A stretch of DNA of 64,000 bases, from NCBI GenBank assembly GCA_016699165.1, contig CP064963.1:682001-746000 (forward strand). The letters are read 5' to 3'. Positions 1-8,639 of the stretch are shown in pieces. The notes under the pieces are model-generated. The model was not told where the DNA came from. It saw only the letters and a list, made by a program, of their open reading frames with translations, and ran no database searches. The position numbers and the translations under genes are program-made. This stretch comes from Candidatus Melainabacteria bacterium. GTDB lineage: Bacteria > Cyanobacteriota > Vampirovibrionia > Obscuribacterales > Obscuribacteraceae. Every line of letters starts with the position of its first letter. Position 1 is the stretch's first letter.

Positions 1-437
1 CACTGAAAACAGAAAGCGAAGAAAAGCTCTCACATGCCATCAGATCTGTTCTGATTCTAGACAATCCTTATATAGACCCATTAGTCAGAACTATACAGCA
101 CTCGGTAAAAGCCAAAGAAAGTATTCTGACTCAAGATGAGTACTCTGTGCTTGTATCGATAACTCTTGGACTAACCGACAAAGCCATTGCTGACCGCGAG
201 CATATAAGTGTAAGGGGAGTACAAAATAGAATATCGTCTCTTTCCAACAAGTTAGTGAAAAGTGTAGATACCCATGCCAGGGAATCAGCCGGCATGGAAG
301 TGCTGAATACTAGATCTCGCATCATACTTGAGGCGTTTCGCCAAAGACATATTTACCTTGATGAACTCGAAGAGTTAGAAGCAGAAATGATTGACTGGTT
401 TGCTCGCCGATATAATTTCGACTGGCCAATTGCTTGA
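1..437 (+). CDS. NarL/LuxR-type response regulator, C-terminal part
   Basis: The reading frame is open from the left edge (codons from base 3), so the N-terminus lies outside the window. The visible 144 residues begin with the linker typical of NarL-family regulators (AI..VL then a Y-I-D-P stretch). A LuxR-type helix-turn-helix follows at about bases 124-260: LTQDEYSVL, GLTDKAIA, and the recognition helix ISVRGVQNRISSL. The family's receiver domain would be upstream. A helical tail of about 55 residues rich in E and L follows the HTH, which is longer than usual. The GTG at base 147 is internal, not a start. The target genes cannot be told from here; a palindrome in the following gap is one possible site. 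Confidence 0.8.
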   Translation, partial: LKTESEEKLSHAIRSVLILDNPYIDPLVRTIQHSVKAKESILTQDEYSVLVSITLGLTDKAIADREHISVRGVQNRISSLSNKLVKSVDTHARESAGMEVLNTRSRIILEAFRQRHIYLDELEELEAEMIDWFARRYNFDWPIA

Positions 438-469
438 TTAATTGACCAATTTTCAATTTTGCGGATTTA

Positions 470-484
470 CGCAAAATTTTTGCG
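470..484. promoter_or_regulatory. 15-bp palindrome between regulator and MshEN-like gene
   Basis: Arms CGCAAAA and TTTTGCG are separated by one T. It lies 33 bp after the response-regulator stop and 73 bp before the next start. It could be an operator or a weak hairpin; there is no GC-rich stem plus T-run that would make it a clear terminator. Confidence 0.3.
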
Positions 485-556
485 CATAATCAAATAGCAC
501 TAAAAACTCAAAAAAAACATAATGGATATGTTGAAAGTCTTTTCAGGAAGAAAAAC

Positions 557-1678
557 ATGTCTACTAAAGAATCTAAGTTAGGAACTATTCTGCTTGATAG
601 CAAACTTATCTCAGGCGAAAAATTAGAACACGCTTTGGAATTTTCAAAAATCGCCGGAATTCCACTTGGCAAAACTTTGAGATTATTGAATTATCTTTCA
701 GAATTATTAGTAGACAACGCCTTAATGGCTCAAGGATTGATTCAAACAGGAGAGCTGAGTTTTGATGAAGGAAGATTCGTTCTGCAAACGTCAAATCTTT
801 TTCAGATTTCATTTTTGCAGGCTCTTGAAATTGCACGTCTCGATCCAAATGATGCAGAAAGTCTTAAGTTTGGAAACTTGCTCAAAATATTTGGTGTTTC
901 CTCTTTCAAAATAAAACTGTGCTTGAAAATAGCTCAAAAGAGTGGACAAAAATTGGGCGACGTAGCTGTGAAGACTGGCTTGATAACTGAAGAAATTCAG
1001 AAAAACACAGTACGAGTTCAAAACGGTGTCCGCAAACTCAAAACTCCCTTTTTAATGCAACCCAAAACAGTAAAGGAAAAAAGAATACGCTTGGGTGAAT
1101 TACTGGTTCTTGCTGGTTGCATAGAAAAATCAAAATTAGATGCTGCTATAGAAAACAAATCATGCACATCATATATAGGTAAGTATCTGGTACATAAAGA
1201 ATTTATTTCGAATTCAATTCTTTCTTACGCTTTGTGCTTGCAGAACTTATTGAGAAAAGAGCTCATTGGCAGCCAATTTGCAAGTCAGTCGCTTAAACAT
1301 TTTGCTCATATAGATTCTGAATACAACATTTTCGATTTTCTAAAAGCCTGTAATTTCATAGAAGAAAACGACGAAGAGAATTTGATTTCTATTCTTGACC
1401 AAAATGCAAGCCTTTCAAAACACTTATTGAAAAATCTAACCAGCGACGAAATTGCATCGTGTTGTGACACCCGGATGCTCTTGACTCTTGCCTTTAGAAA
1501 CACAGATGCCATGCGCTCTTTGCTTAGAGAGCTCAAACCTCAAGAAAAGGAGGCGATTGACTCAGCCCTATTTTTCTATAACTTCGCCAAAGCAGGAAAG
1601 ATGAGTTTGAACCAAGCTTTGATCAACTTCATCATTCGTCGCAAACAAATAGATATCAAACAAAAACAAGCAGCGTAG
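557..1678 (+). CDS. MshEN/GspE-N-like domain protein, function unknown
   Basis: A 373-aa soluble protein without signal peptide. Two segments resemble the MshEN/GspE N-terminal fold found in type II secretion and pilus ATPases: residues about 6-50 (LGTILLDSKLIS...LGKTL) and about 178-215 (RLGELLVLAGCIEKSKLDAAIE). The middle segment near 130-150 (LGDVAVKTGLIT) looks like a third copy. No Walker A or B ATPase motif follows, so this is not a GspE/PilB motor. In other proteins this fold can bind c-di-GMP, so a sensor or adaptor role is possible but inferred. The ATG is preceded by GGAAG at the right spacing. It follows the response regulator on the same strand and ends 1 nt before the end of the convergent xthA. 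Confidence 0.6.
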   Translation: MSTKESKLGTILLDSKLISGEKLEHALEFSKIAGIPLGKTLRLLNYLSELLVDNALMAQGLIQTGELSFDEGRFVLQTSNLFQISFLQALEIARLDPNDAESLKFGNLLKIFGVSSFKIKLCLKIAQKSGQKLGDVAVKTGLITEEIQKNTVRVQNGVRKLKTPFLMQPKTVKEKRIRLGELLVLAGCIEKSKLDAAIENKSCTSYIGKYLVHKEFISNSILSYALCLQNLLRKELIGSQFASQSLKHFAHIDSEYNIFDFLKACNFIEENDEENLISILDQNASLSKHLLKNLTSDEIASCCDTRMLLTLAFRNTDAMRSLLRELKPQEKEAIDSALFFYNFAKAGKMSLNQALINFIIRRKQIDIKQKQAA

Positions 1679-1679
1679 A

Positions 1680-2498
1680 CTAGCTAATTTCGAAAGAAGC
1701 AACGACTGGAGCGTGGTCTGATGGCTTCTCTAGCTTGCGCATGTATTTGTCAATGCGCGATGCGACACATTTGGACTCAAGACTTTTCGATATCCATATA
1801 TGATCTATTCGAAATCCCATTCTCTTTTGAAAAGCTAGCATTCGATAGTCCCACCAACTATAGTGTCCACCCTCTTTTTCAAAGAGACGAAAAGCATCGC
1901 TAAGTCCATGCCCCCACTTGCACACATTGTCGAGAGCCTGTCGTTCAGCCTCGCTTGTGAGAACTTGTCCAGCCATTGCAACAGGATCATATACATCTAT
2001 ATCGTATGGAGCGATATTGAAATCGCCAAGAATGATGACATTGTCTTCAGGAGAAAAATTCTGGTCGAGATAATTGCGCAGAGCCCGCAGCCAGGCTAAT
2101 TTATAATCGTATTTACTAGAGCCTACTTCTTGACCGTTGGGAACATATACATTGATGATATTGAGACCCATACTATTGACGCGCAAAAAGCGTGCTTGAT
2201 GATTCTCAATTCCTTGCGACACTTCAAGATGGGCGAATTTAGTGGCTCCAGTCTCGAAACTATCTACTTTCCGTTTCGTAAGAATGGCCACACCGTTATA
2301 TGTTTTTTGACCAAAAAATACACATTCGTAACCTAAGTTTGCAAAACTTTCTACTGGAAAAGCAGAGTCAATAGTTTTGGTTTCCTGAAGCGCCGCAAAA
2401 TCAGGCTGGGCTTCCTGTAGCCACGTAAGAACATGATCGTGCCTGGCTTTGATCGAATTCACATTCCAGGTTGCAATCGACAATGTGGACGAACTCAT
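1680..2498 (-). CDS. xthA: Exodeoxyribonuclease III (AP endonuclease)
   Basis: A 272-aa member of the endonuclease/exonuclease/phosphatase family that cleaves DNA 5' of abasic sites and removes nucleotides 3'-5' in base-excision repair. Visible motifs: N12 in TWNVNSIKAR, E39 in LQETK, the metal-binding/catalytic stretch ILGDFNIAP near residue 155, the WWDYR segment, and the C-terminal SDHAPV catalytic Asp-His pair. Length and motif order match bacterial ExoIII. The ATG has a GAGGG Shine-Dalgarno about 9 nt upstream. It is convergent with the MshEN-like gene and has no operon partner downstream. Confidence 0.93.
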   Translation of the reverse strand: MSSSTLSIATWNVNSIKARHDHVLTWLQEAQPDFAALQETKTIDSAFPVESFANLGYECVFFGQKTYNGVAILTKRKVDSFETGATKFAHLEVSQGIENHQARFLRVNSMGLNIINVYVPNGQEVGSSKYDYKLAWLRALRNYLDQNFSPEDNVIILGDFNIAPYDIDVYDPVAMAGQVLTSEAERQALDNVCKWGHGLSDAFRLFEKEGGHYSWWDYRMLAFQKRMGFRIDHIWISKSLESKCVASRIDKYMRKLEKPSDHAPVVASFEIS

Positions 2499-3086
2499 AA
2501 CAATAATCCCTCAAACCGCACATGATGAACAAATCGTTAGTATCACTAATGGTATCACGCAAAGTCGCTTTGTTTTTGTATCGGCCAGCTGCTATATCGT
2601 TGTAGCGTCTTTGTCATTGCAAATTACACAGTCAAAGACCGCAAAGCCAAGCCAATTTTCACTTTGTAGCATTTTTCAGTGAGCTACGAAGAAGCGCGTA
2701 GGAAGCCGCCTATCACAATTCCTTGTAAATACAAGTATCGATTCAAAAAGATATATGTCCCTGGATATCCCATCGTGTATACAAAAGTCGTATTTGTAAC
2801 TGGCACCATCTCAAGATCCCTACGCTATCTGCCTTTTGGATATTGGGAAAAAACGTTTATCGAACTAGTTTCTAAAATGGGCATTTATGCGCCTTCCAGA
2901 CCTTTACGATATTCATTGATGTGTGTAAAGTAAATAGCTGTTGAGGGTGGTTGATTTATTTGAATGCCACCAAGTCAGCGGTTAGTCTTTATTAAGAACC
3001 GTGAAAGTTTCGGATCGCATAAAAAAAGACGTTGTCTTCCTGCGTCCTCGGATCACTGCGCTTATTTTTCTTCCAAGGAGATGCCC
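2499..3086. other. 588-nt gap without a convincing gene
   Basis: Between the xthA start and the ribbon-helix-helix start. An 84-codon open frame (2679-2933, +) starts with GTG without a ribosome-binding site and has a basic, low-complexity composition unlike the neighbours, so I do not call it. It presumably holds the promoters of xthA and the RHH gene. I see no tRNA, hairpin terminator or tandem repeat. Confidence 0.4.
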
Positions 3087-3293
3087 ATGCCCAAGAAAGT
3101 CCTTATTGCTCTTCCACCAGCAATGCTCGAACAAGTTGATTTCATCGCCAAGTGCGAGCACAGAACACGCTCAGACTTGATAAGAGAAGCTCTTCGTCGT
3201 TATCTCGACAATTTCAGACGCGCACAAGGCGCACAAATTTCGGTCTCGTCCATCGAAGTTCCTGAAAAAACCTACGTTCCTACAATCTCTTAA
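3087..3293 (+). CDS. Ribbon-helix-helix (CopG/MetJ-Arc type) DNA-binding protein
   Basis: A 68-aa protein. Residues 1-45 have the RHH pattern: a short beta strand (KKVLIALPP), helix 1 (AMLEQVDFIAKCE), the turn (HRTRSD) and helix 2 (LIREALRRYLDNF). Such proteins bind DNA as dimers through the strand, as antitoxins or transcription factors. Of two close ATGs (3081 and 3087) the second is chosen because AAGGAG at 3075-3080 sits 6 nt before it. No toxin gene is adjacent, and a strong terminator follows, so it is a single-gene unit. The tail of about 20 residues is polar and probably flexible. A regulator is more likely than an orphan antitoxin. Confidence 0.8.
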   Translation: MPKKVLIALPPAMLEQVDFIAKCEHRTRSDLIREALRRYLDNFRRAQGAQISVSSIEVPEKTYVPTIS

Positions 3294-3326
3294 TTAGCTT
3301 TTTACGGATTTTCCAGAACGACAAAA

Positions 3327-3362
3327 AAGAAAAGGTCTTCCTTCGGGAAGGCCTTTTCTTTT
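3327..3362 (+). terminator. Rho-independent terminator after the RHH gene
   Basis: A 15-bp stem (3327-3341 with 3346-3360, one G-T wobble) closes a TTCG tetraloop. It is flanked by an A-run before and a T-rich tract after, so it may act in both directions. Confidence 0.9.
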
Positions 3363-3371
3363 ACTTACTTG

Positions 3372-3377
3372 TAAAAT
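3372..3377 (+). promoter_or_regulatory. -10 box TAAAAT of a probable leaderless start
   Basis: It ends 7 nt before the ATG at 3384, and the interval contains no Shine-Dalgarno. Transcription would be expected to begin at or next to the start codon. Confidence 0.55.
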
Positions 3378-3383
3378 AGCCGC

Positions 3384-3848
3384 ATGACTAAAAAGTTAGA
3401 CAATGAAGATATTGACATTGAAGATATTGAACTCAAGCTTTGCGATTGCGTATCGAGCTTGAGCAAAAATCTTTTGGTAATCGCTCAGATTGCAAGCAAC
3501 CTTGCAAATAAGCGCACCACATTAGAAGAGAGAATGATCAGAAATTCTCTTCATCAAATTGGTTCGACAATAGGAATGTCCGTAACGTCCTTTCACCGCA
3601 CTTGGCTTGACGACCCCAGCTTGAGAGCCATATCGAAATCGTCATCGGTTGAGGTTTTGAATTCTCTGATGCAGATAAGTCAAGAAATCGATTCTGTTTT
3701 GTCTGAGTTTTTAAAAATGGCAAATTACAACTCAAATTTTCTCGAGCAATATTATGAGTTCGACTTCAACGCAAAATTGATGTACGAGCACAAATTCAAC
3801 GAGCGTCTTTTAGAGCAGCTGAAACTTATTTCTCTTGAATTTTCCTGA
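3384..3848 (+). CDS. Hypothetical helical protein
   Basis: A 154-aa protein of no family I recognise. It has an acidic N-terminus (DNEDIDIEDIE) followed by long amphipathic helices, no signal peptide and no membrane segment. A start at 3384 is supported by a TAAAAT box 7 nt upstream rather than a ribosome-binding site. Its 3' end overlaps the convergent HEAT-repeat gene by 23 nt. Composition matches its neighbours, so it is probably a real lineage-specific gene. Confidence 0.6.
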   Translation: MTKKLDNEDIDIEDIELKLCDCVSSLSKNLLVIAQIASNLANKRTTLEERMIRNSLHQIGSTIGMSVTSFHRTWLDDPSLRAISKSSSVEVLNSLMQISQEIDSVLSEFLKMANYNSNFLEQYYEFDFNAKLMYEHKFNERLLEQLKLISLEFS

Positions 3849-4359
3849 TTGCCTTCAGAGCTTTCAATCGCAATTGTGGATCCTTGCTCTGACAAAGCTT
3901 ATCGAGCGCCTGCAAGGCGCAAGTATTACTCTTGGTATTTTTAGGCATACGCAAAGTTAATTTGCCCAGAGCCTTTGCTAAGCCTCTCTGAACGTCTATA
4001 TCATCGTCGTCGGCCAATGCAGCTAATTTTTCAATCATCTCGTCGTCGGATTGACGCAAAGTCTCAAGACAAGAAATTGCTTCCAGTCGCACATATGGAT
4101 CTGAGTCTTCAAGAGATCTATAAATAAGTTCGATATGAGGTTTGATTTTTCCGGGCGCTTCTTGAAACCATCTAAGCGCAGCCAAACGCACGAACACACT
4201 TTCATGCTTAAGACACTTAGAATATGTTTTGGCAGGCAAATTGCGCGCCCATTCTGGCAAACCAAGCTTAAGCGCACGCGCTTCGAATCCAGGATAGTCG
4301 TGCTGCACTATCATGTCGTCGATTTTTTGAACTAACTCTTCTAAAAATTCAGTTTCCAT
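3826..4359 (-). CDS. HEAT-repeat protein
   Basis: A 177-aa all-helical protein with at least three HEAT-like repeats: residues about 48-75 (HESVFVRLAALRWF), 85-105 (DSDPYVRLEAISCLETL) and 115-135 (DDIDVQRGLAKALGKL), with a last copy at 155-172 (DPQLRLKALKAI). HEAT arrays act as protein-binding scaffolds or PBS-lyase-like domains; no catalytic residues are visible. Its start lies 11 nt inside the end of the upstream secreted-protein gene on the same strand, so the two are co-transcribed and probably translationally coupled. The function is unknown. Confidence 0.75.
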   Translation of the reverse strand: METEFLEELVQKIDDMIVQHDYPGFEARALKLGLPEWARNLPAKTYSKCLKHESVFVRLAALRWFQEAPGKIKPHIELIYRSLEDSDPYVRLEAISCLETLRQSDDEMIEKLAALADDDDIDVQRGLAKALGKLTLRMPKNTKSNTCALQALDKLCQSKDPQLRLKALKAIRKIQEK

Positions 4360-5794
4360 TCATCCGTTTCATCAATTCATTGAAATCCAAACCGCCTGGC
4401 ATTTGCGGCATCTGTCCATTTTTAGGCATCATATTCGATGGCAATCTAGATGGATCAAAATTAGGCGAGGCACCACCAGCTCCACCTCCAAACATGTTTC
4501 TTAGAGCGGGATTATTCATCATATCAGGCCCAAGTCCTGGGATCATTTTACTCATTGATGACATCGGGTTGGTTTCCATCACGCGATTGTGGTCAATGGT
4601 GCCATACATGATGAACTTGTTCAAATATTGACCTTTGTCTGAATAGTTTACAGACGCTGCCAAAACATAAAGTTGACTAGCTGACAATTTTTTGAATCGA
4701 ATTACACTTTCGCTATAGCCAGTATTTTTTTTGTTCGTGCCTTTTACTATGGTTGTAAATTTGGACACAATCTGCTGTTCAACCACACCAGGAGCCAGCT
4801 GACGTAAAACGTTTTTCACTACTTGGCCGGCTGATTTGTTGCCTGATACGCCAGTCTCGGTCACGCCATCGGCACGATAATTATCGAAGTGCACCGCCAC
4901 GCAAGGCGTTTCCATATTGCCCATGATTTGCTCAAATTGACCAGCAAAGGCGCCCATGTTGCCAGGTCCGCCACCTTTCATCATTTGCGCATAAGTATTT
5001 GTATCTTTCATTGGCACAGACAAAAGTACAGAGGTCGGCTCAAGTGACAATTTGTGAGCGCGGTCTTCGCGGAAAACGAAATTAGATACGCCTGCCCGGT
5101 CGCGCTTCATAATTTTAACCATGCTTGCAGCTTCAGCCGGATCTTGCTTCAAATAAAGCGGACTATAAGTATAATTCCATACTTTGAGCGTGCCGCCCCA
5201 GGTACCCTTGAACTCGTTTGGAAATTCTTTGGCAATCGTGCCTGAGTATTTGGTTTCATCTACAGCGCCACTAACTCCACCCACAAGACCACGAGGGTCG
5301 AGTTGAGGGGTAAGTGCCTTGAGTGGAGGCAGTTTTACATCGGCAGAACCAGTCAATTGCTCAATACGACCAAAGAGCTTCATAGACTCTTTACCGGCGC
5401 CAGGCTTTTCTGGAGTCGAAGACGTTTTAGCGGTCGGAGTGTGCAGTGTCGGAACCGTTAGCGAGGTAGAGGTGCGCTCGGGCGTTCTAAGCTCTTCTTC
5501 AATTTTTTTGTCTATTTTAGATTCGTTATTCAAAACAGCCTCTGAAGCTGATTCGGTTTCTTTTTTAACATCAGGTTTAATCTCAGGTCCTGGAGCCTCG
5601 CCCGACGTTGTGGGGATTTTGACTGTCGAGTCAGGTAATTGACCGGGCATTCTATCGTCGCCACCCGGCTTAAGCAAAGGCACGCGCTCTAGCTTACTAG
5701 GATCTGTTTGAGGGGTCTGGGCAAACGCCTGTCCCATCAATAAGCTCAAAGCAAGAGTCTGAGTAGTCAGTAATTTGAGATTAGTTCTTTTCAT
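4349..5794 (-). CDS. Secreted protein of unknown function
   Basis: A 481-aa exported protein. The N-terminal MKRTNLKLL plus a hydrophobic stretch ending in GQAFAQ is a good Sec signal peptide (cleavage near residue 25). Residues about 30-145 are a Pro/Thr/Glu/Lys-rich linker. A folded beta-rich domain (about 150-410) contains the WGGTLKVWNYTYSPLYLK segment, and the C-terminal 70 residues are Gly/Met/Pro/Asn-rich and probably disordered. Two in-frame starts upstream (5803, 5827) are rejected because the first lies in the -10 box and the second would precede it. The HEAT-repeat gene follows with an 11-nt overlap. Confidence 0.65.
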   Translation of the reverse strand: MKRTNLKLLTTQTLALSLLMGQAFAQTPQTDPSKLERVPLLKPGGDDRMPGQLPDSTVKIPTTSGEAPGPEIKPDVKKETESASEAVLNNESKIDKKIEEELRTPERTSTSLTVPTLHTPTAKTSSTPEKPGAGKESMKLFGRIEQLTGSADVKLPPLKALTPQLDPRGLVGGVSGAVDETKYSGTIAKEFPNEFKGTWGGTLKVWNYTYSPLYLKQDPAEAASMVKIMKRDRAGVSNFVFREDRAHKLSLEPTSVLLSVPMKDTNTYAQMMKGGGPGNMGAFAGQFEQIMGNMETPCVAVHFDNYRADGVTETGVSGNKSAGQVVKNVLRQLAPGVVEQQIVSKFTTIVKGTNKKNTGYSESVIRFKKLSASQLYVLAASVNYSDKGQYLNKFIMYGTIDHNRVMETNPMSSMSKMIPGLGPDMMNNPALRNMFGGGAGGASPNFDPSRLPSNMMPKNGQMPQMPGGLDFNELMKRMNGN

Positions 5795-5801
5795 ATTTCT
5801 C

Positions 5802-5807
5802 ATTCTA
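5802..5807 (-). promoter_or_regulatory. -10 box TAGAAT of a probable leaderless start
   Basis: Read on the minus strand it ends 8 nt before the ATG at 5794, with no Shine-Dalgarno between. The preceding bases (ACATCTGGG) closely match those before the hydrolase promoter at 12462-12467. Confidence 0.55.
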
Positions 5808-5831
5808 CCCAGATGTGGATAAAGCAAAAAA

Positions 5832-6803
5832 TTAACGGACTAAGTTGGCAGAAGTTAGAATCCCTTCGATTTTGTCCAAAACTTCTTGACTTAATTTCAA
5901 ACCCGAAGCTTTAACGTTATCGTCGATTTGATAATTCTGAGTAGCACCACATATGACACTGGAAACTTCTTTCAAGCGCAGACACCAGGCAAGGGCTAAC
6001 TGTGCCGAACTAACATTCAAATCTTGCGCAATAGATTTTAGTTCTCTTGCTTTTTGCAAGTTTGCATCACTGGTCAAATTATTTCCAAGCATAAAAACAT
6101 TTGTGCGATCATCGGCACCACGACTGTCTTTTGGAAAGCTTTTGCCTGATTCATATTTACCTGTGAGCACTCCTTGGGCAAGAGGCGAGAAAACCACCTG
6201 ACCAAGACCGTGCTTCCAGGAGGTTGGAACCACTGACTCTTCAATTCTGCGAGTGAGCATGTTGTAACAAGGCTGATTCGATACAGGAGCAAGAGCATTC
6301 ATTGCTTTGGCGGTGTTTACTGCATCTTCAATTTGTTCTGCTTTCCATTCGCTCACTCCCCAGTACAAAATTTTGCCCTGGCGAGCAAGATCGTCCATCG
6401 CTCGAACCAGCTCGTGCATTGGAGTATCGGGGTCATAGCGATGACATTGATATAAATCAAGATAGGGTGTGTCAAGTCTTTTCAAACTTTGGTGACACTG
6501 CTCAAATACATGCTTTCGTGACAATCCACGGTCGTTTGGACCATCGCCCATCGGAAAAAATACTTTACTTGCAAGAAATATCGAATCTCTCTCGAGCGAC
6601 TTCAAAGCTTTACCTATCACTACTTCAGCATTGCCGTGAGCATAGACATTGGCTGTGTCGATGAAGTTAATGCCCAAATCTACAGCGTGCAAAATTTGCT
6701 TAATAGACGAATTTTCGTCCACCGACCCACCATAAGTAAGCCAGCTTCCAAGGGCGATTTCGCTAACTTTTACTCCACTGGCGCCAAGTTTACGATATTG
6801 CAT
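5832..6803 (-). CDS. Aldo/keto reductase
   Basis: A 323-aa (alpha/beta)8 NADPH-dependent oxidoreductase that reduces carbonyls. The catalytic tetrad is visible: D49 (FIDTANVY), Y54, K80 (ASKVFF) and H121 (YQCHR). The opening MQYRKLGASGVKVSEIALGSW and the YLDLYQCHR motif resemble the potassium-channel-beta/YghZ branch (AKR6-like). The ATG is preceded by GAAGAAGG. It overlaps the end of the upstream transporter gene by 14 nt on the same strand, indicating coupled expression. The substrate cannot be inferred. Confidence 0.9.
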   Translation of the reverse strand: MQYRKLGASGVKVSEIALGSWLTYGGSVDENSSIKQILHAVDLGINFIDTANVYAHGNAEVVIGKALKSLERDSIFLASKVFFPMGDGPNDRGLSRKHVFEQCHQSLKRLDTPYLDLYQCHRYDPDTPMHELVRAMDDLARQGKILYWGVSEWKAEQIEDAVNTAKAMNALAPVSNQPCYNMLTRRIEESVVPTSWKHGLGQVVFSPLAQGVLTGKYESGKSFPKDSRGADDRTNVFMLGNNLTSDANLQKARELKSIAQDLNVSSAQLALAWCLRLKEVSSVICGATQNYQIDDNVKASGLKLSQEVLDKIEGILTSANLVR

Positions 6804-8061
6804 TTTTGCCTTCTTCTTGTAATGGTAAAAACGGGATGATAATTATACCTGGAATAGCAGCACAAAAGCTGACAATGAAAAAGAGCTTGTAACCCAGATA
6901 GTCGCAAAGAAAGCCGCTTACGGCTTGAGGCAAATACAGTCCCAGCGCCATTATTGCTGTAGCCATGGCATAATGTGCTGCTTTGAATTGACTTTTTACA
7001 GTACTCAAAATGAATACCAGAAACGCCGACATACCTATGCCATAAAAGAATTGTTCTAAACAATTTACTGCCACCGTACAGGCGAACTTATTGTCCGACG
7101 GCAATGTCCATGAAAGCCAGCAGTATCCAAGCATAGCCAGCAGTTGAGCGATGGCGCATGGCAACAAGCATTTTTTCAAACCCACTTTTGAAACATACCA
7201 GCTGCCCACAATTCCGCCTGCCACAAGAGTCATGACGCCTACAGTTCCATAAATAATACCTACATTTTCTGTCGATATTGAAAGTCCGCCTTTCATAGGC
7301 GTATCCAACAAAAACAAAGTGGCCATCTTGAGCATAAGTGCTTCGCCTATTCGAAACAGCAAAATGAATACAACACAAATTGCAATTTTTTCCTGCTTGA
7401 AATAAGACAGCGAAATTTGGAAAAACTCTTTGATATTAATCCTATCGACAGATCTTGTGAGATTGACCGAATGAGGAATTGCGTAAAAGTGCAAAATAGT
7501 AAGCGCGACGAAAATCAAAGAACACAGGGCAAACACACAGGCAAAAGCCTGATCAAAAGTGTAGTGCTGTTCTTTATTCAAATACCCGGCAAGAAAAACC
7601 AGACCACCCTGACCAAATAACCAGGCTAAGCGAAAAGCAGCGCTGCGCCAACCGACATAAAATGCTTGTTGGTCCGGTTTCAAAATTTCAAGATAATATC
7701 CGTCAAGCGATATATCAAAAGTAGCTGAAGCAAGAGCTATTAATAAAAAAGCACCAAGAGTAAAAGTAGGTGAAGGAAGCATTAGAGTAAAAGCAGCTAG
7801 CACCATAAGAGCCGCAGCCAGCACCATCTGCAATACCAATACCCATTTGCGCTTGTCGCCGTACAAGTCCACAAAAGGTGCCCACAAGAATTTCAACATC
7901 CATGGCAGAGCGGCAAAAGTGGTTGCCGCACCAATGAACGAATTGTCGAAACCTATATCTTTATAGTATATAGAGGAAATAAGAGTTACGACCGCATTCG
8001 GCAAACCTTCTGCGAAATACAGCGTGGGAATATATAATGACGGTTTGCGCAGAAAATTCAT
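6790..8061 (-). CDS. MFS transporter, AmpG/PAT-like
   Basis: A multi-pass (about 12 TM) inner-membrane permease of 423 aa. The N-terminal YFAEGLPNAVV, followed by ALPWMLKFLWAPFVDLYG, matches the AmpG/acetyl-CoA-transporter (PAT) branch of the major facilitator superfamily. AmpG proteins import muropeptides for wall recycling; the substrate here is not proven. The start is uncertain: ATG at 8061 (used) has a TACAAT box 9 nt upstream, while ATG at 8085 would overlap the divergent phosphatase gene by 6 nt. The downstream aldo/keto reductase overlaps its 3' end by 14 nt. Confidence 0.85.
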   Translation of the reverse strand: MNFLRKPSLYIPTLYFAEGLPNAVVTLISSIYYKDIGFDNSFIGAATTFAALPWMLKFLWAPFVDLYGDKRKWVLVLQMVLAAALMVLAAFTLMLPSPTFTLGAFLLIALASATFDISLDGYYLEILKPDQQAFYVGWRSAAFRLAWLFGQGGLVFLAGYLNKEQHYTFDQAFACVFALCSLIFVALTILHFYAIPHSVNLTRSVDRINIKEFFQISLSYFKQEKIAICVVFILLFRIGEALMLKMATLFLLDTPMKGGLSISTENVGIIYGTVGVMTLVAGGIVGSWYVSKVGLKKCLLPCAIAQLLAMLGYCWLSWTLPSDNKFACTVAVNCLEQFFYGIGMSAFLVFILSTVKSQFKAAHYAMATAIMALGLYLPQAVSGFLCDYLGYKLFFIVSFCAAIPGIIIIPFLPLQEEGKNAIS

Positions 8062-8079
8062 TTGTTTGTATTGTAGTTC

Positions 8080-8568
8080 ATGCATTTACTCCCCGACGAC
8101 ATTTATCCTCATATACCTAACCTAAGAAAAGTTCATGACTGGCTCTTTCGTGGCGGCCATATAAACAAAGACAGCATAAACACTTTGCTTGCACTCAATA
8201 TCAAAACAGTCATTTGTCTTCGCTCTACAAAAAAAGAAATCGCAGCCGAAAAGATCCTTGTAGAAAATGCTGGAATTCAATTCATCTCGTTACCCATGAC
8301 ATATTTATGCTGGCCAAGCGAAGAGAGCATCAATGAGTTTTTTCAAATAATTGAAACCGAAGGAAACAGACCAATTTACCTGCACTGCAAGCATGGCTGC
8401 GACCGCACCGGTATGCTCGTGGCTTTCTGGCGCATGGCAAAAGACAACTGGACATTTTCAAGTGCTTACGACGAAATGAAAGCGTGCGGCTATCATCGCT
8501 TCAAGATGCGCCATTTCAAATGGGCGGTAAAACGATTCAGCAAAAGAACAAACAATACTAAAAGCTAA
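8080..8568 (+). CDS. Tyrosine/dual-specificity protein phosphatase
   Basis: A 162-aa cytosolic phosphatase. The P-loop HCX5R is intact: H102-C103-K-H-G-C-D-R109-T-G, where C103 is the expected nucleophile and R109 binds phosphate. The upstream WLFRGGHI and TVICLRS segments match atypical DSP/Siw14-like enzymes, which act on phosphotyrosine or inositol pyrophosphates. A general-acid Asp is not obvious (the MTYLCWPS loop). No Shine-Dalgarno precedes the ATG; a TATTGT box (8069-8074) ends 6 nt upstream, so it may be leaderless. It is divergent from the AmpG-like gene. Confidence 0.85.
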   Translation: MHLLPDDIYPHIPNLRKVHDWLFRGGHINKDSINTLLALNIKTVICLRSTKKEIAAEKILVENAGIQFISLPMTYLCWPSEESINEFFQIIETEGNRPIYLHCKHGCDRTGMLVAFWRMAKDNWTFSSAYDEMKACGYHRFKMRHFKWAVKRFSKRTNNTKS

Positions 8569-8597
8569 AGATAGCCCAAGGGCGCCATATTATTTAG

Positions 8598-8603
8598 TAG
8601 AAT
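8598..8603 (+). promoter_or_regulatory. -10 box TAGAAT upstream of aconitase
   Basis: It lies 36 nt before the aconitase ATG in the 71-nt gap after the phosphatase gene. A separate Shine-Dalgarno (AAGAGGT) follows, so this transcript has a normal leader. No clear -35 box is visible. Confidence 0.45.
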
Positions 8604-8639
8604 GTAAGGCCTCAAGATAAACATGGCAAGAGGTCCACT

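Noticed and set aside
2679..2933. 84-codon open frame in the xthA-RHH gap
   Set aside because: GTG start without ribosome-binding site, odd basic composition, no family pattern.
3087..3293. RHH protein as part of a toxin-antitoxin pair
   Set aside because: No small partner gene adjacent; a strong terminator follows directly.
5319..5642. 107-codon plus-strand frame
   Set aside because: Antisense to the low-complexity linker of the secreted protein, with no own start signal.
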